From the NCBI GenBank assembly GCA_963995505.1, contig OZ023186.1, positions 6,448,001 to 6,512,000 of the forward strand: a stretch of DNA of 64,000 nucleotides, written 5' to 3'. Position 1 is the first letter of the stretch. Each line of letters starts with the position of its first letter. The DNA is from Hypericum androsaemum. Lineage: Eukaryota; Streptophyta; Magnoliopsida; Malpighiales; Hypericaceae. Below are positions 11,325 to 23,354 of this stretch, piece after piece. The notes under the pieces were generated by a model that was not told the DNA's origin, made no database searches, and saw only the letters and a program-made list of their open reading frames with translations. The position numbers were made by a program, and so were the translations under genes.

Positions 11325-14300
11325 CTACTTCTTTGAGTATGAAAGATAGGGGTCTTGAGCAATGGTTAGGACCTCTGGTCGGTCAGCTTGATTATATGTT
11401 AGACATCGACGAATAAATTCCTGCAGTTCAACATCAACAGCATCACATTGTTAGTGCCTTCACTACAGTTAATAGCTTGTGAAACTCAGGTACATAGATG
11501 ACGCGATCGTCTCTTTTCTTTGCCCGAAGAATGGTTACTGGCCAGATGGTTCGGCAACTTTCCCTTTCTTGTTAATACTCTATTGAAAGTTCAGCTTGCC
11601 TCAAACAACAAATTACAACTGTAGCGTGCTCTTATTAGCTGTCTTTAATATGATTTTGGAAGTTCCAAGGATGCAGACTATACAAAGTTGCAAAGCCATT
11701 GACAATGGTCACTTCCAGTTACCCCATGGTTTCAGAAGAACAATCATGTTATGCCTCGAGTTTCGAAAACCATATTTTTCAACCAATAAAAGGTTTTCAA
11801 GGTCTGAACTCAATAACCGGCATAAGATAATGTGACCTTGAAGGACTATTCTTGCTATAAAAAAATTAGATTGCCTAAGCAGAAAGTTCCCAACACATTA
11901 TACCGCCAATAGCAAAGTGACTTGCTTCTTCAGCAGCTTAAAACTACACGAACTAAAGATGCAAGCGTTCAGAAAGCTGCTTTCACCACGGTCCCAGTAT
12001 AAAGGTGCTGCAGTTACTTTGAATAAGTGCATGCATACGCACCTTAGCCTCATTTGAAACTGTTGGCTTTGATGGGAACTCGACCCTCCGAGCCTTGATG
12101 ATTGTGTCTTCCCGTAGTATTCTTTCTTGGGTCTGGTCATGCCCAAAAGGACGTCTTCCAAACAGCATTTGGTAAAGGAGAACTCCAGCTGACCACACAT
12201 CAACCTATCTCAAAAGACATAGCCAAGAGGCCAAATAAATTGAATCACTCGCCTGAGGGCTAAGCAGTAGAAGAGTGGCATGTGCCTTAGGTTGCTTGGG
12301 TTCTCATAAGCTAAGTGAACTAAAAGCATCAAAATGGCATTTAGCAAACCAGCCATGTCTAAGAACTTCCTTGTTAGATAGGAAGGGCTACAAGTCAACA
12401 GTGCAAAAAGCACCAAAATCGAGGCAACTTGTTAACAATAAAGAACAGTAGAAAAGAAATCTATAATGATTAAAATGCTTGTTCCAAAATAAGAAGCTTC
12501 CAAGATACATTTGAGTGGTCCATTGAGAACAAACTGCTCACATGCTCATATTCTAAAGACAAATTGAAAGACTCTTCCTCCAATTCCCATCCACCAAAGC
12601 AAGCACTCTCTACATCCTTATTTAGACCATGAGAAACTAAAGAAAATGTGGTTACCTTTGATGATATGAAAGGAGTCTTGCCCAGCTCAAAGCACTCCGG
12701 CGGTAAGTACCTAAGTAAGATAGCAGATCTGAGATAATGCGCATATATTTCTCATAGACAAGGGCATTATCACTGGAACGACGAACAATATTTATTTTCA
12801 GGATAATGCACATATATTTCTCATAGATTAGGGCACTATCACTGGAACGACGAACAATATTTATTTTCAGGATAATGCACATATATTTCTCATAGACTAG
12901 GGCACTATCACTGGAACGACGAACAATATTTATTTTCAGGATTGTTTTGCTTATTGCATGAACTGCTCAAAAACAACTCAGAGAGAATTGTTACCATCAT
13001 GTTAAGCTACTACCTCGAAGTGACTCGGAACACCATTAAACAAGATCTAGCCAACTAAAATAATAAATAGCAAAGCAAATACTAATACAAAATAAAGTAA
13101 AAGATACCAGTATGTTGCAAAACGACAGTATATATGGTTATCCCTCCGAACAACTTAAATGTTTACAAACCCTAGGTGAATAAAAATAGGATTTGGCAGC
13201 ATGACTCACCAATATGTTCCAGCTCCCTGGGATGTTAGCTCCATTCCCTGGGACCCAACATCATCCTCCACTATCTTGCTGAGACCAAAATCAGTGACTT
13301 TTGCCACACCAAACTCATCAAACAGCACATTTCCAGGTTTCAAATCATAATGGATGATCTTCATTGATCTCTTATTCAAGTAGATAAGCCCTTGAAATAT
13401 CTGTACAATGATGATTCTAGCTTCTCTCTCAGGCAATATAGGTGTTGCTTTAAGCACAGCATCAAGATCTTTACCTGAGAAAGAAACGTCAGAGAATTAG
13501 TGGTGCTGGCGAACAGCAAACTTCAGAACTGAAGCGATACCACCCCCACTTCGGCAATTTCCATTAGCCAGAAGAAAAAAGATGGTAACAGCCAGTGATT
13601 AAAAATGTAGTGCTTGTCTGACTATCTTACCGCTACAGTACTCTAGGACTGTACAGAAAGTGTTCTGGTCAATCTCAAAGATATCCCAAAGCCGAACAAT
13701 GTGATTGTGCACCAACGTCTTGTGAATTTTGTATTCTCGTAGAGCATGCCTTACGTAGCTTTGCTTCTTCTCTTCACTCCATTGCGCATTTAGACCATGA
13801 AGCTTACAAGCTACATATCTATGGTCTACCAAATCATAAGCCTGCTAAAAATATTGCACTTCAGATCACTGTAAAATGGCATGCCTTACCGATAAATAAT
13901 CTAGATGTGTTATTGCAAAAGGCGTAATAGTAAAATCAACATAAAATATTGGTTGCTAATGATCCAATGCCTTTTTTCTGTTTCACTAATGTCAACTTGA
14001 AGAACAAGAAAAACCAAGTTACCACTTAATCATTTTAAATACATTCAATTTTCCATTCAGACAACCTATCTGTAGAAAGCATAATTCAGCAGAAAATCTG
14101 AAATAACCAAAGTCCTCACAATCCCAAGTTGACCTATTAGAGGGTTAAAGGTAATAGAACTACTGCTCCCTCCAGTTAATTCTGTATCTCCCATTAGCCG
14201 CCTATGGATAACTGTAGTCTCAGAGAAAGCGAGCATCTTTTCCGTTTTCCTCTTACCATTGTGACTGTACCCCTCTTCTTGTTCATCCTTTTCAATTCTC

Positions 14301-17300
14301 TCCAACCTAGATCATCAAAAGATCTTTTTTGAAAGTCTAAATCATCAGAAGATCAATTCTGATACATCCACTCTGATTCTACAGTAATTGGAAAATTTAG
14401 GTCCTTAGTCTAGAACGATAATTGCCTACCATCTCGTCTCCTCCCACTTACCAACAACTAGTGTCTTGCACTTGAAACTGCTACTCAAACACTAACATTC
14501 CAGAGGCAATCCATTAATTCTACTTTACCTAGAAGGAATTTCAATTAACGCTTAAACTATTAATTTCTTCGATTCAAAACAAGTTAAGCAATTGTTCAGC
14601 GCAGGGTTTGGAAAAAGGGGAATGGGCATCATGAATCTTTCAATTGTCACTATTTTATTCTTACTGTTAGGATTCAAAAAGAATAAGAAGGGTTAGTTAG
14701 ATGGAGGATAGGAAGAAAGGAAAAATGGGAAAGGGTGAGAGACTTGAGAAACAAAATAATGAAGATATGAATGCTAAAGCGTATATTTGACAGTGGGACC
14801 ACGTAAGAGGGTAGGGGTGTGCAAAAAATATTTCCAAATAAAAACTCAAACTTCCAAACTAAAGAACATATGATCTCTGACCTTATAGACCTCGCTAAAT
14901 CCTCCTTTACCAAGAAGATTTAGGAGCGCAAAACGATGATTCAGAATCTGGAAGTTATTAAAACGGGAGCCATCTTCATCTCTTATCCTTTTCATTTCAC
15001 GTATAAGTCTTCCCTTCTCCAGTTCGTAACGATCTCTCTCACGCAAAATAGTTTCTTCCTCCTATGGAAATCACAATTCGATAGTCAGAAAAAGTGGTAC
15101 AAGCTCCTTTCAAAAAAAGAGAGAAGTTTTGCAAGCAAGGCCATTCGAAATCGAGTATCCAACTGTTATTCACAAAAAAAGAACTAACATATTCTACAAC
15201 ATTCATTAAAGTTTTTAAATTTACTTACACGCTTGATGCTTGCCAAACGAGATTTAAATATCTCGTCCTGAATGACAACATCCTCTTCTTGCAGACCTGC
15301 ATCTGTTTCAGCACTTTCTCCCTTGTCTGCAAGCAAAGAGCATAATACAACTCAAAATATGATCTTATTAGTCAAAAGGCAAAAAGCAAATGTGAGCAGT
15401 GACAGAAAAAAAGGAAGAGAAGCTTGAGTTTCCAGAAAGATGCAAGCAAGCAGAGAAGCTTGCATTGCGGAAATGAATTTTAACAACAGCAGGGAAGCAA
15501 GCCAACAGCTGTTCAGAAGGCGGAGAGCTTGTGATGTGGCAGCACACATAAGTCTCGTGTGGTACAGCCCAGCAATAATTATCTAATTCAAAAACAGGAG
15601 AAGCATATGCAGCAAACAGTTACAGGTGATATTTCACCTGGTTGTCGTTTCTTTAATTGTTTACGCTGCCGCTCAACAGCCTCCTTTGTCTCCAATAATT
15701 GTTTCTAGCAGCAGAGTCACAACGGGAAATTGTCAGTAATATGTAAAAACACATTCCAAGCGTTAGCTATTATAAAAGATATGAGAACTCAGTTTTTAGT
15801 GGCCGGGAGATAGCTAGAAATTTAAAGAGAACTTTCCTAAGGTATAGAATACCAACATATAATACTAAAGGCTCCTCTATCTAGCTTTCAAGATAACTGT
15901 AAAGCATATATACCAACTAATTGAAATATTTGAGAAAGTGGCATACAAGATGTGCATTTAGATCTTTCAGTAATTGCCCATCCTCCCAAGTCTCGGATAT
16001 AAGAGTTCCTGCTCTGCAATACACACAAAGAACAAGCAACTTGTAATGAACAGCATTTTAGTGCAGTAATATCATTCTATCTTACTGACAGAAACCCTGA
16101 AGCAACAGATACTGAGTTTCAGACCACCAAAAAGAAGAAACTCCGACAAAAATGATTTCTTTCTTTTCATAGAGAGGAAAAGACCAAAGAAGAGCTTTTA
16201 ATTAGTATCTCATGTCATTAAACACACATCATTCTTCATCGATCCAACCCTCAAGAAGCAAAGTCTGGTTCTTGCATTACATAAATACAACAGGTTCGGA
16301 ATTCATTGCAACTCTGTTTTTTGGCAAAGAGATAATGTTATCAATGCTAAAGATAATGCTCGAGTCATTGCAGCTTGATGCCAGTGGAAGTTTAAGGGCA
16401 CATGTCAAATGATTCAACAACCAAATATACTTCCTATCACTTTTGTCTAAAGGGACCCCAATCACATCCCTATCCAAAGCGATGCATCTTTTATTTTTCT
16501 GTCTCTAAATCAAAATGAGAATCAAGTAGAGATCTGACATTCTCCTCCAAACCATAGAGAGTCAAATCTAAAACGAAACAAGGCTAAAAGAAGAGATACC
16601 TGATCACTCCCACATTGCCAAGCCTTAAGGAATCTTGGCGTACTTTCATTCTAGCTTCTTGTCTCTCCGCTTTTGATACAGATATCAGCAGATCAGAAAT
16701 AATTTTTGTTCTCTGCAGAAGTGAGAAGTACGACAAAAGTGTCATGGCCATGAACAGTGAAAGCAGGCTAGCAAGTCCCAGTGCTCACTAAATTAATGCA
16801 ATAGCAGTGAATATTCAAGAAAGGAATTCAAGCATGTCAGTCAGGTAATTTTTTTTCGAACAGTTGCATCCAAAACCAGACTCCCATTACCAGCCACTTG
16901 GTCTGAGACCTGCGACTGACGAAGTATTTTGAAATTCAACCAATCTAATAAATAAGCACATTCTGAGTGTAAACTAGAATTAGTTCACTTTGCATTCCTG
17001 CACAAATCATAGATCTAACATCAACTAGTCAAATGCAAGAGTACCATGTTTTGTAAAGCAAGACCTGAAATACTGTACATCCAAGCACTACCAAGTACAA
17101 TGGTGGACAGATGATATCAGAGCTCTCATACTGTTCCCAATTAAGCAACAATGAGTACTTTTCCAGTGAAATGGTAAAGAATTGTGTACTTTCTAAGTTA
17201 ATTTGTCTCTCAAATTCATCATCAATTCTGGGTTTCTTCTTTGGATAACAATCCTCAAGTGCCTCAAATTGGAAGACCGTTCAATGAAAAGAAGATCGAA

Positions 17301-19627
17301 GGCAGAGCTCAGAGAAAAAGAGCAACATCCTGACAAGTCAAAGTGTCCAGTCATACGAATGTAAAAGACACTATATCGAGAGCCACCCTCTAAACAGGGC
17401 TCTACAGTGCTTGACTTTGAATACCAGAGATTCACCAAAAAAGTGCCCAGTCATACAAAAAGTTTCTTGGCTAGGAAAACAAAATATGGAAGGTCTATCC
17501 ATAGGGCACCTTTGGCTTCATTTGCTGCTCGTGTTCTTTGAGTTCCTTTAATTCCTGTAATGAAAGTAACATACGTTCATGATAGCATCTTAATAACCAA
17601 AAAGCTCAGAAAAACAACTGTGGCATACCTTCTCTAACTCAACACAGAGGTTACGATTATCAGACACCTCTTCGTGAGATTTCCGCAGTTCTTCCCCCAA
17701 TGCTCCAACTTTAGCCCTTAAAGAATTGACCTCCTCCTAAACCAAGTCATCAACAGAAAAAGTTGGATAACTAGTTAAGATGTTGTCCCTCAAGGGGAAG
17801 TTCATCATATCGACAAACCACCAGAAGTGCAATGATAGAAGTTGCCTTAGTTAAAGAAAACATCACATTTAATTTCAATTTGATACCTCAGGGGAAGATC
17901 TTTCTCCATTGCAGACAACTTCCTTAGATCTGCTGTCCTGAAAGGCGAGATATAACCTTGTTAGTACACTCTCTATTTTAAAGCTGCATATTAAAAAGCA
18001 TCCAGTTTTCATGATGTCTTGTGAGAATTTCTTCCATGAGATACCAAAACTACATGGGGCAATCTTTCAGTAAGCCTAAATAGTAGAAAATACAAAAGCA
18101 TGGGCGTAAAATGAAAGTAGAATTCGAGGTACATACAGCATGCAACGGAGCAAGTGTTAGGAACAGAGTACCTTGGCATATGAATTATCAAGGTTCCCAT
18201 TTGAAGACAGCGGCGTTGAAGGGTTAAGTTGTGGTCTCATCTGGTCGTTAACTCTGGAACCACGACCTCTGCCTGAAACAGAATTTCCCCTACCCCGACC
18301 TTGCTTTCTTTTGTTAGCATCAGAGCTACCTTTCTCAATCATTTCCCCAGACTTTTGCTTTGCATCAGATACTGATTGATTCATCTATGAAAAAAAAATG
18401 CAATTAACACAATGCTAGCCACTGTTTTCCTGAATTGAGAAGGATAATTTATATAATTTCGAGGGAGTTCACTGTTCATTGACTTTTTTATCTATGCATA
18501 GCTGTATGCTGCAGGTAAACTCCAATTGTGTATCTTCTTTTGTGTGAAAATGCACATAGAGAGAGAGAGAGATAGCAGCGGGAAGGAAGCAACTAGAACA
18601 TTAGCAATAAAATGAGAATGTATTTTCAGTTTCAGCTTCCTCATAAGCATCTTCTTCCAGCGACTAACAACTTAACAATTGACAATAAGGACAGTCTAAA
18701 CTTCAGCTTCAGCTTCTTACTGAGAACCATCCTTATGGTTAAACTCAATCAAAGTAAATGACTGGCTGCAGTACCAATATGTATATACAAATACAGAAGA
18801 GGTCTAATGCTTAGATGCATATCGGACATACAGTATCATGCCTAAGAATGAATTTAAGTAGAAGCCGACATATCCTTGTCTGCTTGCAAACCATTTCTTG
18901 GACAAGCCTACCTCAAGTGGTTCAACAGGAGCTGCATTATCATCTTCTTGTAGTCTCCGTCGCTTTCCAGTGTTTGCCTGTATGAGAAACTCCCCTCCAT
19001 TCTGCAGAGAGCAGAAAAGTACAAAACAAACAAACTGAGTCCAAGCCCTCTAGTTTAAATCAAGAAACTAAGAACAAGCTCCTGATCAACAAAAGATCCT
19101 GAGCAACTTAAGGCAATGTGGTATCCCGTATCACGCTCATCAATTCCCCCCGTCTTCCAGCTCTTCCTCTCGTCTCTCTCGCCACATTACAACGCTATCA
19201 ACCATTCTATCCGAAAAATATAACGGTCCGCTCACGCTAACTACACTATCAACCCGAAAACCCGTTCTCACAGAAGCGCGCATTCACAATAACTACTCGA
19301 CCGCGGGTTTTCCTTCTATCTACCCTATCAAACCCTCGAAACAACAATTCAATTCAACCAAAACAGAGAAGGGAATTTCACGGGAAAAAGGGGGCGAGAG
19401 CTCACGTCATCATCGTCGGAGTCGCTGGACCCGGGCAAGTCCTCGGGCCCCTCGAACTTGGCCGCGGCGGAGGAAGAAACCCCCGCCCAAACCGGCTGGT
19501 GCTGTGGCGGCTGGGCCGCCTTGCCGACCAGGCGAGCCTCCAGCTTGGCGATCTTGGTGGGAAGCGACGACTGGTCGGACAGGTTGGAGGAGTTGGACGA
19601 GAAGTGCAACAGCATGTCATCCGACAT
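11325..19627 (-). CDS. TSL: TOUSLED-like serine/threonine kinase
   Basis: Sixteen coding exons on the minus strand, all phases consistent, from high to low: 19406-19627, 18912-19001, 18172-18384, 17887-17937, 17629-17736, 17510-17554, 16600-16712, 15947-16013, 15638-15704, 15229-15326, 14882-15061, 13631-13841, 13210-13474, 12656-12710, 12043-12204, 11325-11420; 680 aa (Arabidopsis TSL is about 688). The start [15 protein letters not shown] is the family start; the longer upstream frame is ignored. Residues about 230-400 form the coiled coil used for oligomerisation. Kinase: glycine loop [10 protein letters not shown] 409-418, Lys431 in VACK, catalytic loop HYDLKPGN with Asp532 (HYD instead of HRD is normal for TLKs), DFG at 550-552. 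TLKs act in the nucleus on the histone chaperone ASF1 and chromatin; in Arabidopsis loss affects flower and leaf development. No key residue is missing. Confidence 0.95.
12733..12939. repeat. minisatellite, three 69-bp units, in a TOUSLED intron
   Basis: Units 12733-12801, 12802-12870 and 12871-12939 are each exactly 69 bp and differ at only a few bases (first unit GCGC and CAAGGGCATT; second GATTAGGG; third GACTAGGG). They lie in the intron between the exons 13210-13474 and 12656-12710. Because 69 is a multiple of three, one minus-strand frame stays open through all units, but no coding role is supported. Confidence 0.95.
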
Positions 19628-19910
19628 TGCTTGCGAGTGTTCGTTCCCCACCGGACGACCACTAGAGGAACGAACCCATTTGCGTTTTCCTCCTCTTCTT
19701 TTATTTTTCCTGATTGAATTGGAAGCGTAGACCAAGGTTGGGAATTTTAAAGGGAGTGTGTTTGTGTTTTTTAGGGGTTGGGTGAAGGCGTGAAGGGAAC
19801 TTTTAAGGACTATTTGGTTAACCAAGGTTTTTTTTAAGGGGGTTAACCAAGGTTGGGTTGGCTGCGTTTGGAGTATTATTGGTTCTCACTGTAGGCTGTT
19901 GGATGGAGAG

Positions 19911-22900
19911 TAGGGCTGATGAATTGTCGGGCTCATGGGTTGAGGCCCATTTTGGAGCCCGACACCGACAGTGTATAAGTCCGAAGCCGAGATTTTGGTA
20001 CATCACACCGTCGGCGTCACGATCTAGCGGTGGTGCCTTTTTTCGGTCGGTTTGGCGAAAACCGACCATGCAAATTCATCTACATTTTTTCAAATAGAAT
20101 TAAAGCTTCCAATCCGAAATTCCGAATACAATCCATTGAAGACAATTAAGCTTCAAATCTATCAATCATTAAAGCATGTAAACTGAATTTTCAAAGGTTT
20201 AAATCCATCCAGATTCTAAACAGAGTACAAAATGGTTCAAATTGAAGCAGAAGGCAAATTCTACATAGTACAAAATGGTTCCTCAATCTGGCTCCTTCAA
20301 AAGGCTTCGAATCCACAAGTCTTCAAGCGACATCTCCCTCCAAAATGCAGACATCAAATAGCAGTAGCTGAAAACATATAAACAAGCTCTTTAACTGAAT
20401 TCAGAAAACTCTACTGCATTAAACAGAATAAAGGAGAATATTGACAAATTAAAGGCAACCTACTACATCAAGACAAGCTCTTCTGATCCCCAAAGAGTTC
20501 TACAAGTGTACACAATGAACAAATAGATTTTAATCAGATTATATAGCCAAACTAATACATAAAAAGAAACCAGAAGCAAAATGAGACTTACCGTCTCCTA
20601 ATGAGTCTTCCATTTCATCCAAGCTCTTTCCTCAACCAATTTTGAGTACACAAGAGTGCTTGTACGGTACTCGATTTTAAAGAACTTCAATAAGGATCAA
20701 GTACGCGTCTACCCATGCCAAAAGCAGATTCTGATGCAACAGTGGACAAGAGAATTGCTAGCACATCTCGTGCAATTTCAGCAACGATCAGATGCTTGGA
20801 CGCGTTCACTTTCTACCAACTCAATAAGTCAAAGTTGACATTCTCTTCCACGAGATCACTTAAATAATTAGACAAATCAATACTTTTGTCAACTTGCTTA
20901 TCCACCCATATTTGCTTATCCCACTGATCCCGAGATGATGAGCCCAAAACTAAATCATCCTCCTCAAAATCATCATCCCTTATTTCAATGTCAACTGGGG
21001 TTGAGCTAGAGGAAGCAACAGCTGAAGACTTGCGAGAACGATCTTGATAGTGCTCGTACAACCGAGCAAACATAGCAACAACACTGTCCGAACATTCTTT
21101 GACTTTTTTTCCATTGTATATTTTTTCAAATGAGTACAGAATGTACTGGCTCTTGTATCGGGGATCCAAGAGAATTGCAATGTAAAGCAACTCGTTAGTA
21201 GACTTAAATTATCTCCAATACTTGCTGAATTTCACCGTCATCTTCAAACAAATACTTTCCAATATAAGATTTCTGGAAGAAACATACTTCATCAAAATTT
21301 GTTCGATGTTTACAACTTCATGCAAGAATTTATTCACTATGACGCTAGTGCTTGCTAAAAATTTCACTGTCACATCATATAACATCTTCAAGAATTTGAT
21401 TAAGTACCTTGCATTATCTCAATTGACCCTCTTAGGAGGCCTACCAAACAAAGTTCTCCTAGCAGTGACATTTTCAGCATTGGTCTCACCCTCTGCCTCA
21501 TCATCAACATCTCTGAAACATAAGTAGGCAACAAACTTTCCATCATCTCTCTCTAAGCGATTAAATGCACGCTCATACTTCTCGGCAGCCTCCAATATTA
21601 TATATGTAAAATTTCACCTCGTTTCCACATCCAAACTCAGCCCTCTCTTGCTCTCAATGGCTAGCCTTCACATATGCATTGAAAAACTTTTCTCTAGCCA
21701 GAGAAGACTTGACATACTTCACCGCTCTTCAAATCTTCATTTAGCTCTTTCAATCCACTTCGAACAACCAAATTGACAATATGTGTACAACATCTCATGT
21801 GCAAAAAGTCATGGTTGGATATGATATTTTTCAGCTTATAACCAGTGGATGACTTCAATGCGCGAATTGCCGCATCATTTGAGCAAACATTGTCAACCGT
21901 AATAGTTAAAATCTTTTCAATACCCCAGTCAAGCAAGCAAGACTCAATAGCATCACCAATTATTTCACCCATGTGATCCACAATTGGGCAAAAGTTTATC
22001 ACCCTTTTTTGATAAACCCAATCTTTATCAATCTAATGACCCGTCAGACACATACAATTCAGATTCTGAATTGATGTCCATGTATCCGTGGTGAAACACA
22101 ACCTTTGGTTTTTCATCAATCTTTTCAATTTTGCCTTTTCATCTTCATATAACTCCATGCAGTCCTTAGCTCATGTTGTCCAATGGGGTAAATTAAACTT
22201 AGGCTGCAAGTATAAGCTATAGGCACTAAATTCCTCTCCTTTAACTACTCATAAATTTAGCCAATTGGACCCGAGCCGCATCTTGATTAAAAGCAACAAC
22301 CTTTAATTTACCTACACCAGTTCTAACTTCAGCCTTTTCAAAAGACAAAACAGTTTGTTTCAAATCTTCTCTTGGAAATTTCGTGCACAGTTTCTCTAAG
22401 TGACGAGCCATAGTCGTGGTTCCATTTCTCTTACTAAGGCATGTATACGGTATATCACAGTAGTTACATGCAGAATACTTTTTGTCCTCTTCCATATCTA
22501 AAATCCTAGTGTAATGTTCCCAAACATCACTAACTTTTCTCCTATTCTTAGTAACAATCTTTGCTTTCAATTTCCTTTTTGGATGCAAAGGAGGTTTAGG
22601 ATGTGGCGTACCAGAAGTATTAGCCGCAACAACTGGATCCTCTACGACCTCACTCGAGATCTCGCTTGGAATCTTTATTGGCACATTACCAGCATCTTCT
22701 GCCTGTAATGATAGAAAAATAATAATGTAAATATCAAACTCAGTTTTACTCATCCCATAACATCATAAACAATAAGATTTTCCATCATCTTCAACTAAAC
22801 TCATTCGCATCTTCATAAACAGACATCATCTTACACAATCGCAATCTATTTCAACTGTTCCCATAACAGTAGCGACGGCCATCAATGGTGGGCGATAGGG

Positions 22901-23221
22901 GATGGAGAGACTAAGACGAGTCATTTTTTGTGGAAGCCGAAGCTCTTCTTTTTTGTCGTTTAAGTACTGTAAGAGACTGAGAGGAAGGAGGTCATTTTTT
23001 TTGGTAACTGGGTATTTATACCCCCTAAATATGCTGTCATTTTGTCAGTCTGGCGGAGTTTTGGGGTACACAAAATACGACACCAATTTGGCACCGACCT
23101 GTCAGTTTAAACTGATCGATAACCCATCAATAATTTTTCACGTCAGGTTGGTGGTCGAACCTCTTCGAGTTGATCGATTTAATAGGTTGGCAGGCTTTTT
23201 TTGGGTTGGGCCTCAGCCCTA
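19911..23221 (-). mobile_element. hAT (Ac-like) DNA transposon, degenerate, with TIRs and 8-bp target duplication
   Basis: The left end TAGGGCTGATG (19911) matches the inverted right end TAGGGCTGAGG (ending 23221), the usual T/CAGGG start of hAT elements. Eight bases before the left end (19903-19910, ATGGAGAG) match seven of eight after the right end (23222-23229, ATGTAGAG). A 36-bp tandem duplication (23192-23227, 23228-23263) creates a second candidate right end at 23257 followed by ATGGAGAT. Inside, on the minus strand, lies a broken BED-type transposase. About 3.3 kb, a usual length for an autonomous Ac-like element. Confidence 0.88.
20640..22753 (-). pseudogene. hAT transposase (BED zinc finger to hATC dimerisation domain), broken
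   Basis: In order on the minus strand: BED-type finger about 22370-22580 (VWEHYTRILD, CNYCDIPY, HLEKLC), first catalytic Asp in FTTDTWTS near 22100, second in TITVDNVCSN near 21900, the hAT block RCCTHIVNLVV near 21785, the Glu region AAEKYERAFNRLE near 21570, LLDPRYK near 21150, and the C-terminal hATC block (STVASESAFGMGRR) near 20720. All domains are present and collinear, but stops interrupt it (for example after MCLTGH near 22033 and in the hATC part) and frames change near 21190-21220. It resembles Ac-like, RICESLEEPER/ZBED-type transposases. Not functional as read; a domesticated gene is unlikely given the stops. Confidence 0.88.
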
Positions 23222-23354
23222 ATGTAGAGGCTTTTTTTGGGTTAGGCCTCAGCCCTAATGGAGATGGGGCGTGTATGTGACAGATCTGACGGCATGCATG
23301 TGTGTTATGTTATGTAGATTAGGCCAAGAGTAGTATAAATAGAAATGTAAAAGG

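Noticed and set aside
12652..12882. Minus-strand ORF made of the 69-bp repeats, as a repeat protein
   Set aside because: It lies in an intron of TOUSLED between exons whose phases join well without it, and has no homologue I recognise.
12733..12939. CRISPR-like array
   Set aside because: Three 69-bp units are directly adjacent without spacers, in a plant nuclear intron.
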